Shown here piece after piece: positions 10,601-21,401 of a stretch of 64,000 nt of DNA. The notes beneath the pieces were generated by a model, which worked only from the letters and a program-made list of their open reading frames with translations, was not told where the DNA came from and ran no database searches. A program made the position numbers and the translations under genes. Origin of the DNA: Halichoerus grypus (Eukaryota > Chordata > Mammalia > Carnivora > Phocidae). The first letter of the stretch is position 1; each line of letters opens with the position of its first letter. Where the stretch lies: contig NC_135720.1 in assembly GCF_964656455.1 (NCBI RefSeq), positions 107,706,696 to 107,770,695 of the forward strand, read 5' to 3'.

Positions 10601-13600
10601 TCCACATCTGGCATGGAAAGTGCCCCTTCCGCTCCTTCTGCTTCCGGAGAAAAGCAGGTAGTTCAGGGGATCTGGTCCACCTTCTCCCCTGTCTCCTTCT
10701 TCCCAACCCCAACCCCTCCTCACCCGCCTCCTCATTCCTCTAAAAGGCGAGGAGCCACAACTGATCTTTGTAGAGAGAAAGATGGAGCGTCCTGCCCAGT
10801 GTCTTCACATTTCGAAAGGCCTGCCCGTGGGGTCCCCTTCACTTCTCCTGCTCCCTTTTGCCAGGCCTTGCCCTCTCTTACCTGCTACGTCCTCTCCCCT
10901 TTGTAGCCAATGAGAATGAGGACTGCTCCGCACTTACCAGTGAGATCATCGTCACCATGCACACCTTCCAGGATGTGAGTTGGAGCTGAGGGGCAAAGGA
11001 AGGGCAGGGCTTGGGGGAGCCCCGGGCAAAGTGGGCCAGGCGTCTGGTGCCCAGTGTCTGGCCCCAGTTACATAATCAAGCAGGTGGATGGCATTCTTCC
11101 AGGGGCTGAGACCACCTGGCCTCCAAGTTACCCTTCATCCCTGACTCACTCTTGTCTATCCATGGATGAATCCAGTAGGAGAGTAAAAGAACCAAACCGT
11201 AGATTAAGCCCTCCTCTTAGCCCAGAGGAACTTGGATGTCAGAGAAAAGTGGTTTCTTTTGAGGCTGACTGCCTGCATCTGAGAGATGATGTTGTGTCCC
11301 TTCAGTGTGGAGAGCGGCCAGGGAGGGGGGCTTGAGTAGGTGGGATGAGAGTTAAATATCCCACTCTACCAAGGGGGAAGAGTTGAAGACATCAGGGTTG
11401 AGAGTCTTTGGGGAGCCATGGTGGCGCCTTAGTGGAGAGTAGGCCAGTACCTCTCAGGTTGTCACCTGCAAGGAGGGACGAGGGGATGGAGGGAAGGAGA
11501 CACAGGTGCCTGAGTTCAGTGTTCCTGTTTCCCCTGCCCTGTGACCTCACCCAGACTTCTCCTGGTGTCTTAGGCTGCACCCTCTTTGGGCTTCATGTCT
11601 CAGCTCCCAAAGAGCTCAGGAGGCAAACTTAAAGCTGGAAGTTCTGGGGTCAGGGGAGCAGAGGGGAGGGGGTGCTAGGCGGGGCGGGGCTGTATCTCCT
11701 GGTAGAGTAGCTCTGGGTGACAGGCTGAAGGATATGAAGAATGGAGGCAGCTTCCCCAGTTTCTTGCTCAGGGGATGTCTCATGATCCCTAAATGTGTTC
11801 CCAACCCTCTGCTGGCTTAGGGCTTGGAGACCAAGTACATGGAAATCCTCAGATTCCAGGCATCAGAGGAAGAATCCTGGGCAGCACCACCCCCTGTCTC
11901 TCAGCCACCCCCATGCAACAGGTGAGGTGGGGTTACTTGGGCTGCTGCCGGCAGGGGACATTTGGGATTCTTCCCCTCCCATCCCCGGATCCCGCAGGGC
12001 GTGTACACCATTCGGGGTGTGTGTGGAACGGACTGGGTTTCTCTGATCCTCCCCTCTGAGAACCCCACCTCCCCCACTCCAGGCTGCCTCCAGAGCTCTT
12101 TGAGCAGCTGCAGATGTTGTTGGAGCCAAACAGCATCACGGGCAATGACTGGCGTCGGCTGGCCTCCCACCTGGGGCTCTGCGGCATGAAAATCCGGTAA
12201 GAGGGGCGAGGTCTGCAGATAGGAGAGGGGGGTAGACTGGGGTAGGGGGGCTCCTGGGACACCTTGAGGACTGCAGCACAGACAAGGAAGCAACTTAAAA
12301 GTCAGAGAATGGCTAGTCCCCACCCTGTTCCCCATAATAGAGCAGATCTTTTTATTTATTACCGTATTCTCAGTACTTAGAATGATGCCTGGCTCATGAG
12401 TAGGTGCTCAATAAATATTTAAAAATGAATCAATTAACTTGTAAGTCATTGGGTACATACTGAGTGCTTGACATGCTGTGCCCTGAGGGGTAGAAGGCAG
12501 ACTATAAGATAATGTGTATAAAGCATGTAGTTGAGTGCCTGGCGTATGTTAATTCAATCAGTGTTAGTAATAATGCGGGCAACGTAACCATGGTCTCTGT
12601 CAATAGCAATCAGTTGGAGAACAATTCTGAGCTGGGCTCCGGAACCCAGACTGTGAGTGCAGTGGTCAGGAAGGACTTCACCCAGGAGATGGGAGTAGAG
12701 CTGGACCCAGCTGAAAGCAGAGTGGCTTTAAAAATCACCTATTTATTAAACATTTATCAAGTATCCACTATGTCCTGGAAAACTATGCTAAGCACTGGAA
12801 TACAAGATAAATGAGACCTGGTTCGAGCATCCAGGAACTCACACTATGGGAAGGGATCCAGAGAGCCTAACACAATAAAGGCAGTGCTTCTTGTGCCTTA
12901 TTGTATATATCCAATGCTGCCCAGCAAGTTGAAAACAGAGACACAAAACAGCTAAAGCAAGAATATCGAAGATGTGGGGGGTAGCTCTGACCAGAAGTCT
13001 GAACTGGAGGGTGCAGATGGTCTCCACCTAGGAAGTGGGTATTAGAAAGGGCTTTAGGGAGGAGGTGATAGGGAAGGGGGGAGCGGCGACTCTGTTGGGA
13101 GGGAGTAGCACAGCTGGTTGTGGGTGTGGTGTGTGCAAGGTGGGAAAGGGATAGGCTCACAGCAGGAAGGTTCAGGATGGGATTGGGAGAAGAGATCAGG
13201 AAAAAATGGCAACACCAAGTACCAAGTTGTGGGTGAGCTGGGGGTCTGGAGTATGGGCTTGGCTAGGGCCGGAAAGAGGCTCTGGAAAGTTTTTTGAGCA
13301 GGGGAGGGTCCTGGTGAAGCCAGGGTTTAGAACAACTCTTTCCTGCCTGGTGGGCAGGGTGTGGTGGCCTGGGGGAGAGGGAGGAGGAGGGGAGAGTGTG
13401 TTTGGGGGTGGGGGACAAGGAGAGAGCAATTACAGACCATCCCAGCTGGAAGCCACCTTAGAGGCCCTCTTGTCCAAGCCCTCGGTGAAGGAGGAGGAAA
13501 CCGGGGTCTAGAGAGAAGTAGCCTTTGAGCCAGGACAATCTCAGGTCTCAAGGTCCCGGGCCCTCCCACCACCGCAGGCCCCTGGAAGGCAGGTAAGAGC

Positions 13601-13895
13601 AGGATGAGGGCCCGCGCTGGGGGAGGGGGTGGGTCTGGCCACCGCGCGCCCACCAGCCCGCATCCCGCCCAGGTTCCTGTCCTGCCAGCGCAGCCCCGCC
13701 GCAGCCATCCTGGAGCTGTTCGAGGAGCAGAACGGCAGCCTGCAGGAGCTGCACTACCTCATGACCGTCATGGAGCGGCTGGACTGTGCCTCGGCCATCC
13801 AGAACTACCTGGGCGGGACGCGCAGCGGCAGCCCGGCGCCAGTCCGCGGGGGCGCCCTGGAGAACCAGGGCCTGGAGCTGGACGAGAAGCTCTGA
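7667..13895 (+). CDS. UNC5CL: UNC5C-like protein (ZU5 and death domain), complete coding region in eight exons
   Basis: The CDS joins 7728-8112, 8627-8927, 9636-9898, 10556-10657, 10907-10974, 11821-11921, 12083-12196 and 13673-13895. That is 1557 bases, 518 codons plus TGA, the same length as I recall for the human protein. Every intron is GT-AG and every junction keeps frame. The first coding exon has a 61-base 5'UTR from an acceptor at 7666. The protein has a hydrophobic N-terminal segment (residues about 13-31), a ZU5 domain (about 113-250), a UPA-like region (about 255-400) and a C-terminal death domain (about 408-492). Unlike UNC5 netrin receptors it has no Ig or TSP repeats. In published work UNC5CL is membrane-tethered in mucosal epithelium and signals to NF-kB/JNK through its death domain. 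The ATG at 7728 (MCSHESSF) was chosen over the in-frame ATG at 7566, which lies in intron 1. No disabling change was seen. Confidence 0.95.
7728..8112 (+). CDS. UNC5CL: UNC5CL coding exon 1
   Basis: Encodes the start codon, the membrane segment ([19 protein letters not shown]), a Pro/Cys-rich linker and the beginning of ZU5 ([17 protein letters not shown]). Donor CCAG|GTAACA, phase 1. Confidence 0.95.
8627..8927 (+). CDS. UNC5CL: UNC5CL coding exon 2
   Basis: Core of the ZU5 domain. Acceptor TTCTCCCCAG; donor TTCAG|GTAGGC, phase 2. The ZU5 hallmark '[13 protein letters not shown]' is present, corresponding to the conserved 'sp(v)v.cgP.G..f' of the family. Confidence 0.95.
9636..9898 (+). CDS. 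UNC5CL: UNC5CL coding exon 3
   Basis: End of ZU5 and start of the UPA-like region ([26 protein letters not shown]). Acceptor TTTCTCTGCAG; donor GAGG|GTGAGG, phase 1. The exon is markedly CpG-rich. Confidence 0.95.
10556..10657 (+). CDS. UNC5CL: UNC5CL coding exon 4
   Basis: Encodes [20 protein letters not shown] and the basic 'CFRRKA' end. Acceptor TCCTCCCCAG; donor GCAG|GTAGTT, phase 1. Confidence 0.94.
10907..10974 (+). CDS. UNC5CL: UNC5CL coding exon 5
   Basis: A 68-base exon ([20 protein letters not shown]) too short to stand out as an ORF. Acceptor CCCCTTTGTAG; donor GAT|GTGAGT, phase 0. Confidence 0.94.
11821..11921 (+). CDS. UNC5CL: UNC5CL coding exon 6
   Basis: Encodes [18 protein letters not shown] and a proline-rich linker ending PPPCN. 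Acceptor GCTGGCTTAG; donor AACAG|GTGAGG, phase 2. Confidence 0.94.
12083..12196 (+). CDS. UNC5CL: UNC5CL coding exon 7 (death domain, first half)
   Basis: Death-domain helices 1-3 including '[11 protein letters not shown]'. Acceptor CCCACTCCAG; donor ATCCG|GTAAGA, phase 2. Confidence 0.94.
12370..12425 (+). repeat. MIR 3' end relic
   Basis: 'AGAATGATGCCTGGCTCATG' followed by 'AGTAGGTGCTCAATAAATAT' is the MIR tail. It lies in the last UNC5CL intron. Confidence 0.6.
12738..12860. repeat. L2-type relic
   Basis: 'TATTAAACATTTATCAAGTA' plus 'GCTAAGCACTGGAATACAAG' and 'ACCTGG...CAGGAACTCACACT' follow the L2 3'UTR order. It is in the last UNC5CL intron. Confidence 0.55.
13673..13895 (+). CDS. UNC5CL: UNC5CL terminal coding exon
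   Basis: Death-domain helices 4-6 ([22 protein letters not shown]) and an acidic tail ending LELDEKL before TGA at 13893-13895. Acceptor CCCGCCCAG. The tail after the death domain is rich in Gly/Ser/Arg and is probably disordered. Confidence 0.95.
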
Positions 13896-15430
13896 GCGCC
13901 GCCTCCCCGCCCCGCCCCCGGGCTCCCGCGGGCGGGGCGGGGCGCCGTCCGCAGCGCTCTGGGCACCAGGGCCCCCGACACCCAGGAAGAATGCAGCAGG
14001 TGCTCCTGGCCGTGCCCATCGACCTCATCAGGACCCTTCGACGGTGCCTGCGGCCACCGTGAAGCCGGGGTGCCATTGCCAGCCTCCCCGGGGTCAGGAT
14101 CACAACTGCGACCCGCCGCGCCCTGCGAACAGATCCTGTCCTGGCCGGCAGGGGGCGCAGGAGCCCAGAAGATGGTCCGGTGTGGCCCGCCTCCCGGAAG
14201 CTCTTTCCTAGAGCCTGCCCTGTTGGCACTCCTTGGGGACTGGCCAGTCCACGGGTTCACTGAGCGCTTCGTGATACCCAGCATCGGACTGGGTATTACG
14301 GGGAATCCTGGGATAGAGGAGATGGGGCTCGGAGCTTGACAAACCCGCAGTGCTCTTGTGGGAGTCAAGATGCACCCATGGGCCGAGGGCCAACTCCAAA
14401 ACAGCAGTGCCCTGTGGTTAGGGCATGTGGGCAGGGGATGAACAGATGCTGAGGGGGGAGGCAGCGGAGTGTGGGCTAGAGCAGTGAGAAGGCTTCATGG
14501 AGGATGTTGGACAGAGGGTAGGGACATGTAAAGAGTGGTTCAGCCATCTTTGGGTGGGGGGAGAAGGGGATGGTGGCTGGACTTACAGTAGGAGCCAAGA
14601 GTGAGCATGGGTGCTGAAGCGTTAAGGAGCTCAGCCTGGTGGGTGTGAGGGGAGGGGATGACCAGGGTTCAAGGTCAGTCATGCCTGGCTGCCCTCCTGT
14701 CTCCTTTGTCTTCCTTTGACTCTCTGTCTTCCCATCCTTGCCTTGTGTTCCTCTCTCTCTGCTATTATCTCCATCATAAAACATCAAAATGGAAAAGAAA
14801 CTTCAAGATGAATGTTCGTGCCCAAACTTTTTACTCTTTATCTGGAACTGTGTGAGTTTTCAGTCTCTCTGACTTCATTTTTCTGCCATTTCCTGCAGCC
14901 TCTGCCTCCCTGAATCTGTCTCTCTGTTACTCTCTGTCTTAGCATCTTCCTGTCTCTACCGAGTCACAGTGCCTGATTTTGAAGGTTTCCTTCACTCTCT
15001 GAAACCCTCAGTTATTCCCCTCAGGCAGGTGTCTCTAAACCAATGTTATGTATCAAAGTCAGTGAAAGGACACTGGGCTTCCCTATGAATGAGGGGGGAG
15101 GATTTTAGCCCATGAATCGAGATCCAGTTTAGGGTCAGGAAATAAACAATGGGGATTAAAGAACATGCCATTCAGTCAACGAATATTTATTCACCCCCTA
15201 CTATGTGTTAGACTCTGTACAGAAAAGAGATTAGTGGGCTGGGGCCTGGAAAGAGAATAAAGGATTTGACTCAGTTCTAGCAATATTTTGTTTGCAAACA
15301 GGTGTTGTTAATTTTTTTTTAAGGGCAGGCAAACAATCTCTCTGGCAACACTAACACTTTGCTTTTGTATGTAATTAAAAGATATGAAAGCTTTTTCTGT
15401 GATAAACAATATTGTATAATAAAATATGAA
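13896..15430 (+). other. UNC5CL: UNC5CL 3'UTR and downstream flank with candidate poly(A) signals
   Basis: AATAAA hexamers on the plus strand at 15141-15146, 15256-15261 and 15418-15423 could serve the gene. None is distinguished by clear downstream GU-rich context, so the transcript end is not fixed. An L2-type relic occupies about 15175-15245. Confidence 0.4.
13905..13942. repeat. 13-bp perfect GC inverted repeat ten bases after the UNC5CL stop
   Basis: The left arm CCCCGCCCCGCCC (13905-13917) and right arm GGGCGGGGCGGGG (13930-13942) pair perfectly around a 12-base loop. In RNA this would be a very stable hairpin; in DNA both arms are GC-box (SP/KLF) sites and the right arm is G-quadruplex-prone. 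Confidence 0.85.
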
Positions 15431-16414
15431 AATTACCTTTCTTTGTTACTAACTGTATTTTGCTCAGATTGATAAATTTGGATGTGGGTATGAATGGTTT
15501 TATTTGGTCAAATTATAGCACTGGGGGCAGGTTGGAGGGAAGCGTTTTGTAGATTGTGCTTCCAGGATGAAAATTTTCTGGGTTCAGCCTGGTACATCAG
15601 GGAGGTTCACTTCCCATTCTGTTAGAAGTGAGCCTTCAGGGTCGGGCCCTTCCACCTTCTCCCTCTTCCATTGTGTCCCACCCTCCTGGTTGGTGCCTTG
15701 GCCTTCCCCACTTGGCTCAGGATTGGGCTGCTAAGAGCATCTTTCTCTCCTGGAGTCCCAGTCTCTTCCTTGCTCTCCATACTAGCCCAAGGCATCTATT
15801 TCGTGTTCCTCCCTACCCTGGAACAAATCATTTTAAGAGTTTCAGGTATTCTGGAATTGGGCATAGAAGCCACAGGGGTTTCTGTGCTGGGATGGAATGT
15901 CTTCTGGCCCCTACTCTAATTCCTCGGAATGGGCTCTCAGTGCCTGGAAAGAAATGCTTGGAAGTCTTGGGGGTAGATGGCAGACTGCCCCATCCCTGGA
16001 GAGTGGATCCTTCCTTTCTTAAATCACACCTGCTTGGCATGTATTGTGCTAGCACCCAAAGCCGAGGTTTGGCGTGTTCGGGGGGTGTTAGGAGACTTAG
16101 CGCTCAGCTCTGCTCTAGCGCTAATTAGCACAGCTCCCACCTCTCTAGCTTCAGACTCTTCACCCTTGGATGAAGTGACTTTACCTCTGGCCCTTTTCTT
16201 GGTAGGCCACCTGCCTGGTTCCTAAAACACCAAACTTGTGACTTCAGCTCTTACACATGTTGTAGGGCCCCTGCCTAAACTTCCTTCTCTTGGGTTTAAG
16301 AGCTGGCAGGGGAATAAGCAGGAAGGGTTGGCCTAGGTTTGTAGGCTTAGAGGCTTCAGTATTCAGTCTTGGCTCCCCATCTGCCTGCTGAGTGACACTC
16401 ACACCAGCGTATGG
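15430..16414. other. No gene or repeat recognised
   Basis: Ordinary mixed-composition DNA. The 166-codon plus-strand frame at 15628-16128 shows no domain, no splice context and no recognisable protein, and is treated as chance. Confidence 0.5.
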
Positions 16415-17075
16415 ATTTGCGGTGTGCCAACAGAAATATAATGAAAGCCATATATTTGATTCTGTGTTTTCTAATGATCACACACAAAAAATGTAAAAAG
16501 GAACAGGTGAAGTCACTGTTAATATATGTCCAGAATACTATAATTTCCACACGTAATCAATATAAAAATATTAATGGCATATTTTACATTCTTTTTTCAT
16601 AAAGTATTTGGAATCTGGTATAGTTTACAATTACAGCATATCTCAATTTGTATTGAACGTGCTAAATTTTTGTTGGAAATATTTGACCAATATTTAGCTT
16701 TCATAAAATTTACAGCTGAAAAAGCATACTTACATAACAAGCTAAACAAGCTAGAAGTTTTCCAAGAATGAAATTAGGTATACATTTTAAAATTTAAATC
16801 AATTGAAAGAAAATGAAAATTCAGGGGCATCTGGGTGGTTCAGTCGGTGAAGCGTCTGGCTCTCGATTTTGGCTCAGGTCATGATCTCAGGGTCCTAGGA
16901 TTGAGCCCTGCAGGCTTGACATTCTCCCTCTCCCTCTGCCCCTCCTCCTCTCATGAATAAATAAAATCTTTAAAAAAATTAAAAAAAAATACTGTTCCTT
17001 AGTTGCACTAACCACATTTCAGGTGCTCCGTAGCTATGTGTGCCTAGTGGATACTGTAATGAACATCACAGGTCT
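16415..17075 (-). repeat. Unnamed old dispersed repeat, copy 2 (interrupted by a SINE)
   Basis: Contains the complement of the family block seen at 6600-6876 ('TTAATGGCATATTTTACATT', 'TTTCATAAAGTATTTGGAAT'). After the SINE it resumes with 'TTAGTTGCACTAACCACATT' and 'TCAGGTGCTCCGTAGCTATG', the typical terminus of this family. Confidence 0.55.
16824..16990 (+). mobile_element. CAN-SINE (SINEC)
   Basis: Starts GGGGCATCTGGGTGGTTCAG, carries 'GTCATGATCTCAGGGTCCTA' and a CT-rich stretch, and ends AATAAATAAAATCTTT then A-rich. Target duplications are unclear, suggesting an older copy. Confidence 0.88.
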
Positions 17076-17111
17076 GGATTATGGGTCCACCTGGGTATAA
17101 CTTCAGTGTGT

Positions 17112-17230
17112 ACTTAACCATTCACTCATTTATTCACCAAACATTTACTGAATACCTGTTCTGCCCAAAGTGTTGCTTATAAAAATTCAATGAAGAGGAG
17201 CACTCTTGTTCTATAGGAGCTCCTGGGATG
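17112..17230. repeat. L2-type relic
   Basis: 'CATTCACTCATTTATTCACC' and 'AAACATTTACTGAATACCTG' are the L2 3' signature. Confidence 0.55.
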
Positions 17231-18869
17231 GGTGGAGTCAGAAAGGGCACTTTCCCACCCTCCCTGTGTGCACCTGACTCAAGAAGGAAATGGGGGATAA
17301 AGTCTAGGTAGACTCTGCTGCAGGCTCACTCTGCAGTGTGGTGGAGAGTCCATGGATTCAGAGTCAGGTGTTCCTGGCTCACCCAGCACATTAAGTGGGT
17401 TCTTAGTTGCTGACAACAGGATCCACTCTGGCTGAGGACTGTAGACAGGGGATTTTATCTTGAGGGATAAATAATCATTTGGAGGGTGAGAAATAGGATT
17501 GAGGTAAAGTTTCCAGGAACAATACCCTAAACTGTGCTGTAGAAGCAGCCCAAGGGGGAAACCAGTGTTGCTGTGGCTGCTACTACTGAGCACTGGGTAG
17601 CAGGGACCCAGCATGAGGTTGCAGCCACTTCTGCCAGTGCCGATGCCTCTTCTGAGTTGGGAACCAGCCCTCACCACCACCTCTGAAGGCTGAGGTTCTG
17701 CAGCCGTTCATGTCAGCACACATGGAAGCTCCATGATCTACCCGTTTCTTCATGCCACCCATTTCCGAATCAGATCTCAAGTGGGGACATCAGACTGTCA
17801 GAGTTCAGATCATTTCCTGAATCCTAGCTGCAAGGGAGTCTGGAAATTTGAATTCTGACTTTAATATTGGAGAGGTAGGAATCCCTGCAAGCAAATAGTC
17901 CCAAATATGGGAAAAGCTACTCAAAAGTCGCTGGACAGCCATGAATACAACAGACGTCTGCTATGGTGTGGTTAATGCTATGGTTCCAGGTGGCAAACTC
18001 TCTTCACAAGAAGAGTCACACTCTCAGCAGTTTCCTGTGTGAGTTGGTTGACCTTCAGAACCTTCTCAATAAAGCATGACTGCACACATCCCTCAGGATG
18101 GCTTTCATGCCCAAATTTGATTCTGTGGTCTAGGATCAGGCCTTGACATGTTTTGTGAGTATGCAGCAAGAGCTCACCGACCGTGCTAAACTGATTTATT
18201 CCATCCCTTCTACAGCCCCACGTGCCGTCCTGTGCTGCAGAAGCTGAAAACTGAACCAGCATTTCCCAGACCCCTTGGCAGATGGAGGTCCAGGTATGTT
18301 CAATTTCTGCCACTCAGCTGAACTCATGCAGGACTTTGATTTGGCATTGAATGATGTTGGGAGTTGAACAGGACACAAGGCTGGTGCTTGTTCTGAGGAG
18401 CTGAGGTGGCCCAGGACCCACCAGCTGTGGCAGCTGCTCCCTGATCTGGTAGCTTCTTCAGTGTCCTGGTTCCATGGTGTGGTGTGGGGAGTCAGTACCA
18501 CAAGTCCTGCTTACACTCTGTTTCTTCAGCTCTTCCAAAGACTATCTAGCTTCCACAGTATAACATGTTGTCCTTAAACTCACTAGACAGAGACTCTATA
18601 ATATACGACTAAGACCCCTATCTAATGTGCCAATGATTCTTTCTCTGGAAAGATTTTCCTTCATTCTGTGATCATACCCTTCCTCTTTGCTGGTGTCAAA
18701 GGGCCTATTGTCTTCTGAGAGAACAGTAATGGAGAGGATAGTTTTATTAAAATGTCCTTACTTGTAAAAATAAAAAGGTAGCAATCCTTTGTTGATTTTA
18801 ACCTTCCCAATTTAGAAAACAAAACAAAAAATTTATTGGTCTTTGAAATACAAAAGCCTTGGAATACTC
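17230..18869. other. No gene recognised
   Basis: Minus-strand frames of 133 and 111 codons (17279-17680, 17978-18313) lack recognisable domains and a coherent splice structure. Sequence around 17960-18560 may be an old LTR-type repeat, but I cannot assign it. Confidence 0.45.
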
Positions 18870-19060
18870 TTTTTTTTTTTTTTTTTTTTAGAGTCAAAAT
18901 TTTATTTCACATGAAATTGTGTACAGTAAAATTACTACAATGGTTATAAGAGTTATAAGCATTGGTTCTAAAGATAGACTTAACCAGAATTTAAAACTGC
19001 CTTTGGCACTTACTAGCAATATATTTTTATACCATTTTTTTCCAATGGCATATCTGAATT
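18870..19060 (-). repeat. Poly-T tract followed by a possible retrocopied 3' end
   Basis: Twenty T's (18870-18889) precede, in minus-strand sense, an AATAAA (18906-18901) located about eleven bases before the A-tail. That is the layout of a reverse-transcribed transcript. The adjoining sequence (about 18945-19020) resembles a MIR core, so the source RNA is not identified. Confidence 0.35.
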
Positions 19061-19114
19061 GAAAACAACCACATAATTTTTTTTAAAGATTTGCTTGGAA
19101 AGAACACCTTGTTC

Positions 19115-19395
19115 ATTTATTCAGCAATTATTTTTCTATCTTCTTCCATAGCACCATCCAAGAGAAATACAAATCAAATCACAGATGTGTTATATATGAA
19201 TTTTAAATTTCCTAGTAGCCATGTTAAAAGTAAGTTTAAAAAACAGACAAATTTAATCATATATATGCATATATATTTAATTTGAACAAAATATTATCAT
19301 TGTAACATGTATTAAATACAAATGTAATTAATGAGATATTTTCCATTATTTGCTACTAAGTCTTTGGAATCTGATATGCATTATACACTTATTTT
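19115..19395 (-). repeat. Unnamed old dispersed repeat, copy 3
   Basis: The complement reproduces the copy-1 order: 'CAAAGACTTAGTAGCAAATA', 'GGAAAATATCTCATTAATTA', 'GGCTACTAGGAAATTTAAAA'. Its outer end is cut by the L1 fragment at 19419. Confidence 0.6.
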
Positions 19396-19418
19396 TTTTT
19401 TTTTTGAGTCTTCAATTT

Positions 19419-19530
19419 CTTTTTTTTAAATTTTATTATATTATGTTAATCAGCATACATTACATCATTAGTTTTTGATGAAGTGTTCCATGATTCATTG
19501 TTTGCATATAACACCCAGTGCTCCATTCAG
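19419..19530 (-). mobile_element. 5'-truncated LINE-1 3' end
   Basis: On the minus strand it reads 'GAATGGAGCACTGGGTGTTA', 'AACAATGAATCATGGAACAC' and 'AACTAATGATGTAATGTATG', then AATAAAATTT(A)n. This is the same 3' end as the full-length L1 at 46836-46945 in this window. Confidence 0.85.
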
Positions 19531-19544
19531 TACGTACTGAATAC

Positions 19545-20530
19545 TCTTTTATGAGAACTGTCATCCTTATTCACCTTTTTTAAAGCCTTACACAGGTATG
19601 TTTATTCATCTACTTAGCACATATTTAACTAGTTATTATGTGCTTTGAATCACGGTGGTCCCTCATTTATTTTCTTATCTGTAGGTAATCTTCCTCATGT
19701 TGGCCTTATTCTAGCCTATGCTAAGTTTTTGTTGGGAGAGATGTTATGGCTCCTGGGCAACAAAAAGCTGACATCAATACTAGCCAGTAAGTGTCATAAT
19801 GTCATAAAAACATTAGCCCGAGGACAGGAATATGCTTTAAATTAGCTGTCAATCACGTGGGAATAGATTTGTTTTCCTAACAAACTAGGAAAGATGCAAT
19901 CATAAAATTGAGAATAATATTTAGGAAATTCTGAAGTGGGTAAATATGGGATTGTAGAAAAGTTCCTTAGTGGGGTAGAGAGTAGGGATGGGGATAGGGA
20001 AGGGCCTAACACCTGATCGAGGGAGGGGTTGGTCATTCTGTCCCTAGGAATCCCACAAAACATAAGGAGAGTGCGTGACAGAGAAGGGGACCCATTGATG
20101 GCCTTGGTCATTTGGGAAATCTACTAGGAAAATCTCCACATCTTGCTTACCATTTGTATATCTAACCATGGGGCTTCCCCAGAGTTGACTTTTTGAATTC
20201 TGGCTAAAGAGGCCATCTGTGGCTAGGTGGCAGAAGTGGACCATTTTCAGTCACACGACCTGAGCTCTTGGGAAGCTTCAATTTCTGGAAGATCTCCTTC
20301 TTTATGTGTCTGTGCTATCCTTTCTGCTTGTGACCACCCCCTTCTTTCTGGGCCATGCTGGTCAGATATGACTCAGATATAGTCCCCCTTGAGAGCAGAT
20401 AAGGTGACCCCCCCCAACTTCAGCCTTTGTTTCTTTCCCTTAATTTTTTCAACTTGTTTGATTTCATCAAAGCAGAACATGTTTCCATTCTTGTAGGGTC
20501 CAGTATTGGAAGCCTGGCAATATGAGGCAA
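19545..20530. other. No gene or repeat recognised
   Basis: AT-rich DNA without long frames, splice-coherent signals or a repeat I can name. Confidence 0.45.
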
Positions 20531-20730
20531 GTAAGGACTCTGGAAACCCAAGGACTTAACTTGAAAACCAGCTCCATCACTTCCCATGAAGACCTGGGCA
20601 AGTCATTTAATGTGTCTGAAGCTCCATCTCCTTGTCTGGATTAGGGGGCAATACTACCCTCCTTGAAAGACTGTTGTAGGGATTAATGAGATTATGAATG
20701 CAAAGCATTCAGCCCACTGCTTGCATGTGG
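20530..20730 (+). repeat. MIR-type SINE relic
   Basis: Ordered MIR fragments: 'CTCCATCACTTCCCATGAAG', 'ACCTGGGCAAGTCATTTAAT', 'GGATTAATGAGATTATGAAT'. Confidence 0.65.
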
Positions 20731-21011
20731 TCTGATTTGATATTTAAGGCCTCCCTCTTTGTAACACCATGCAGTGACCCCTGGGCTGGATAATTATTGA
20801 TTTTGGCTGCAGAGAATCCCATCCCCTTCTCCAACAGCACCCCAGTTTCTTTTCAGGAATCATCTTTCCCCACTGGGAATAGTCTTAGAGAGAGATAATA
20901 CCAAAGAGGCAAAGACTTTCTCACCTGCCCTTGGTGTAGCCTGGGGGTTGGGACATGATCCATGTCACTATCACTCCAGACATGGAATCCTGAGACATTA
21001 GACTGAGGATG

Positions 21012-21401
21012 TGCTATGGATTGAATGTTTGTGTCCCCCTGAAATTCATATGTTGAAATCTGAACCCCCAATGTGATGGTATTAGGAGGTGGGGTTTTGC
21101 GGTAATTAGGTCATGATGGTGGAGCCCTCATGAATGGGTTTAGTGCCCCTAAAAGCACAGGAGATCTTGTTTCCACTCTCTCTGCTATCGGCCATGTGAG
21201 GATACCACAAGAAGATGGCCATCTGAAACCAGGTAGATAAGTCTCGCTGGACACCAAATTGTCAGCACCTTGATCTTGGACTTTCAGCCTCCAGAACTGT
21301 GAGAAATAAACATTTGTTGTTTAAGCCCCCTAGGCTATGGTATTCTCTTATATTCTGTTATGGTATTCTGGTATTCTGTCAGCAGCTTGAACTTAGACAG
21401 G
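21012..21401 (+). mobile_element. MaLR-type solo LTR
   Basis: Starts TGCTATGGATTGAATGTTTG, continues 'ATGTGATGGTATTAGGAGGT' and 'AGCCCTCATGAATGGGTTTA', and ends with 'CCTCCAGAACTGTGAGAAAT' (AATAAA) and 'GTTTAAGCC'. This is the MLT1/MST class of ERVL-MaLR LTRs. No internal sequence adjoins it. Confidence 0.75.

Larger units (their letters stand above)
13580..14180. other. GC/CpG-rich island at the 3' end of UNC5CL
   Basis: Dense CpG over the terminal exon and proximal 3'UTR, in contrast to CpG-poor introns. A 3'-terminal rather than promoter-type CpG island. Extent judged by eye. Confidence 0.6.

Noticed and set aside
10017..10712. 231-codon minus-strand frame opposite UNC5CL exon 4
   Set aside because: GC-rich antisense shadow with no domain and no spliced structure.
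13768..14368. Minus-strand frames of 153 and 187 codons
   Set aside because: Expected by chance in a CpG island; Pro/Arg/Gly composition and no recognisable motif.
15628..16128. 166-codon plus-strand frame downstream of UNC5CL
   Set aside because: No domain, no splice or promoter context, no recognisable protein.
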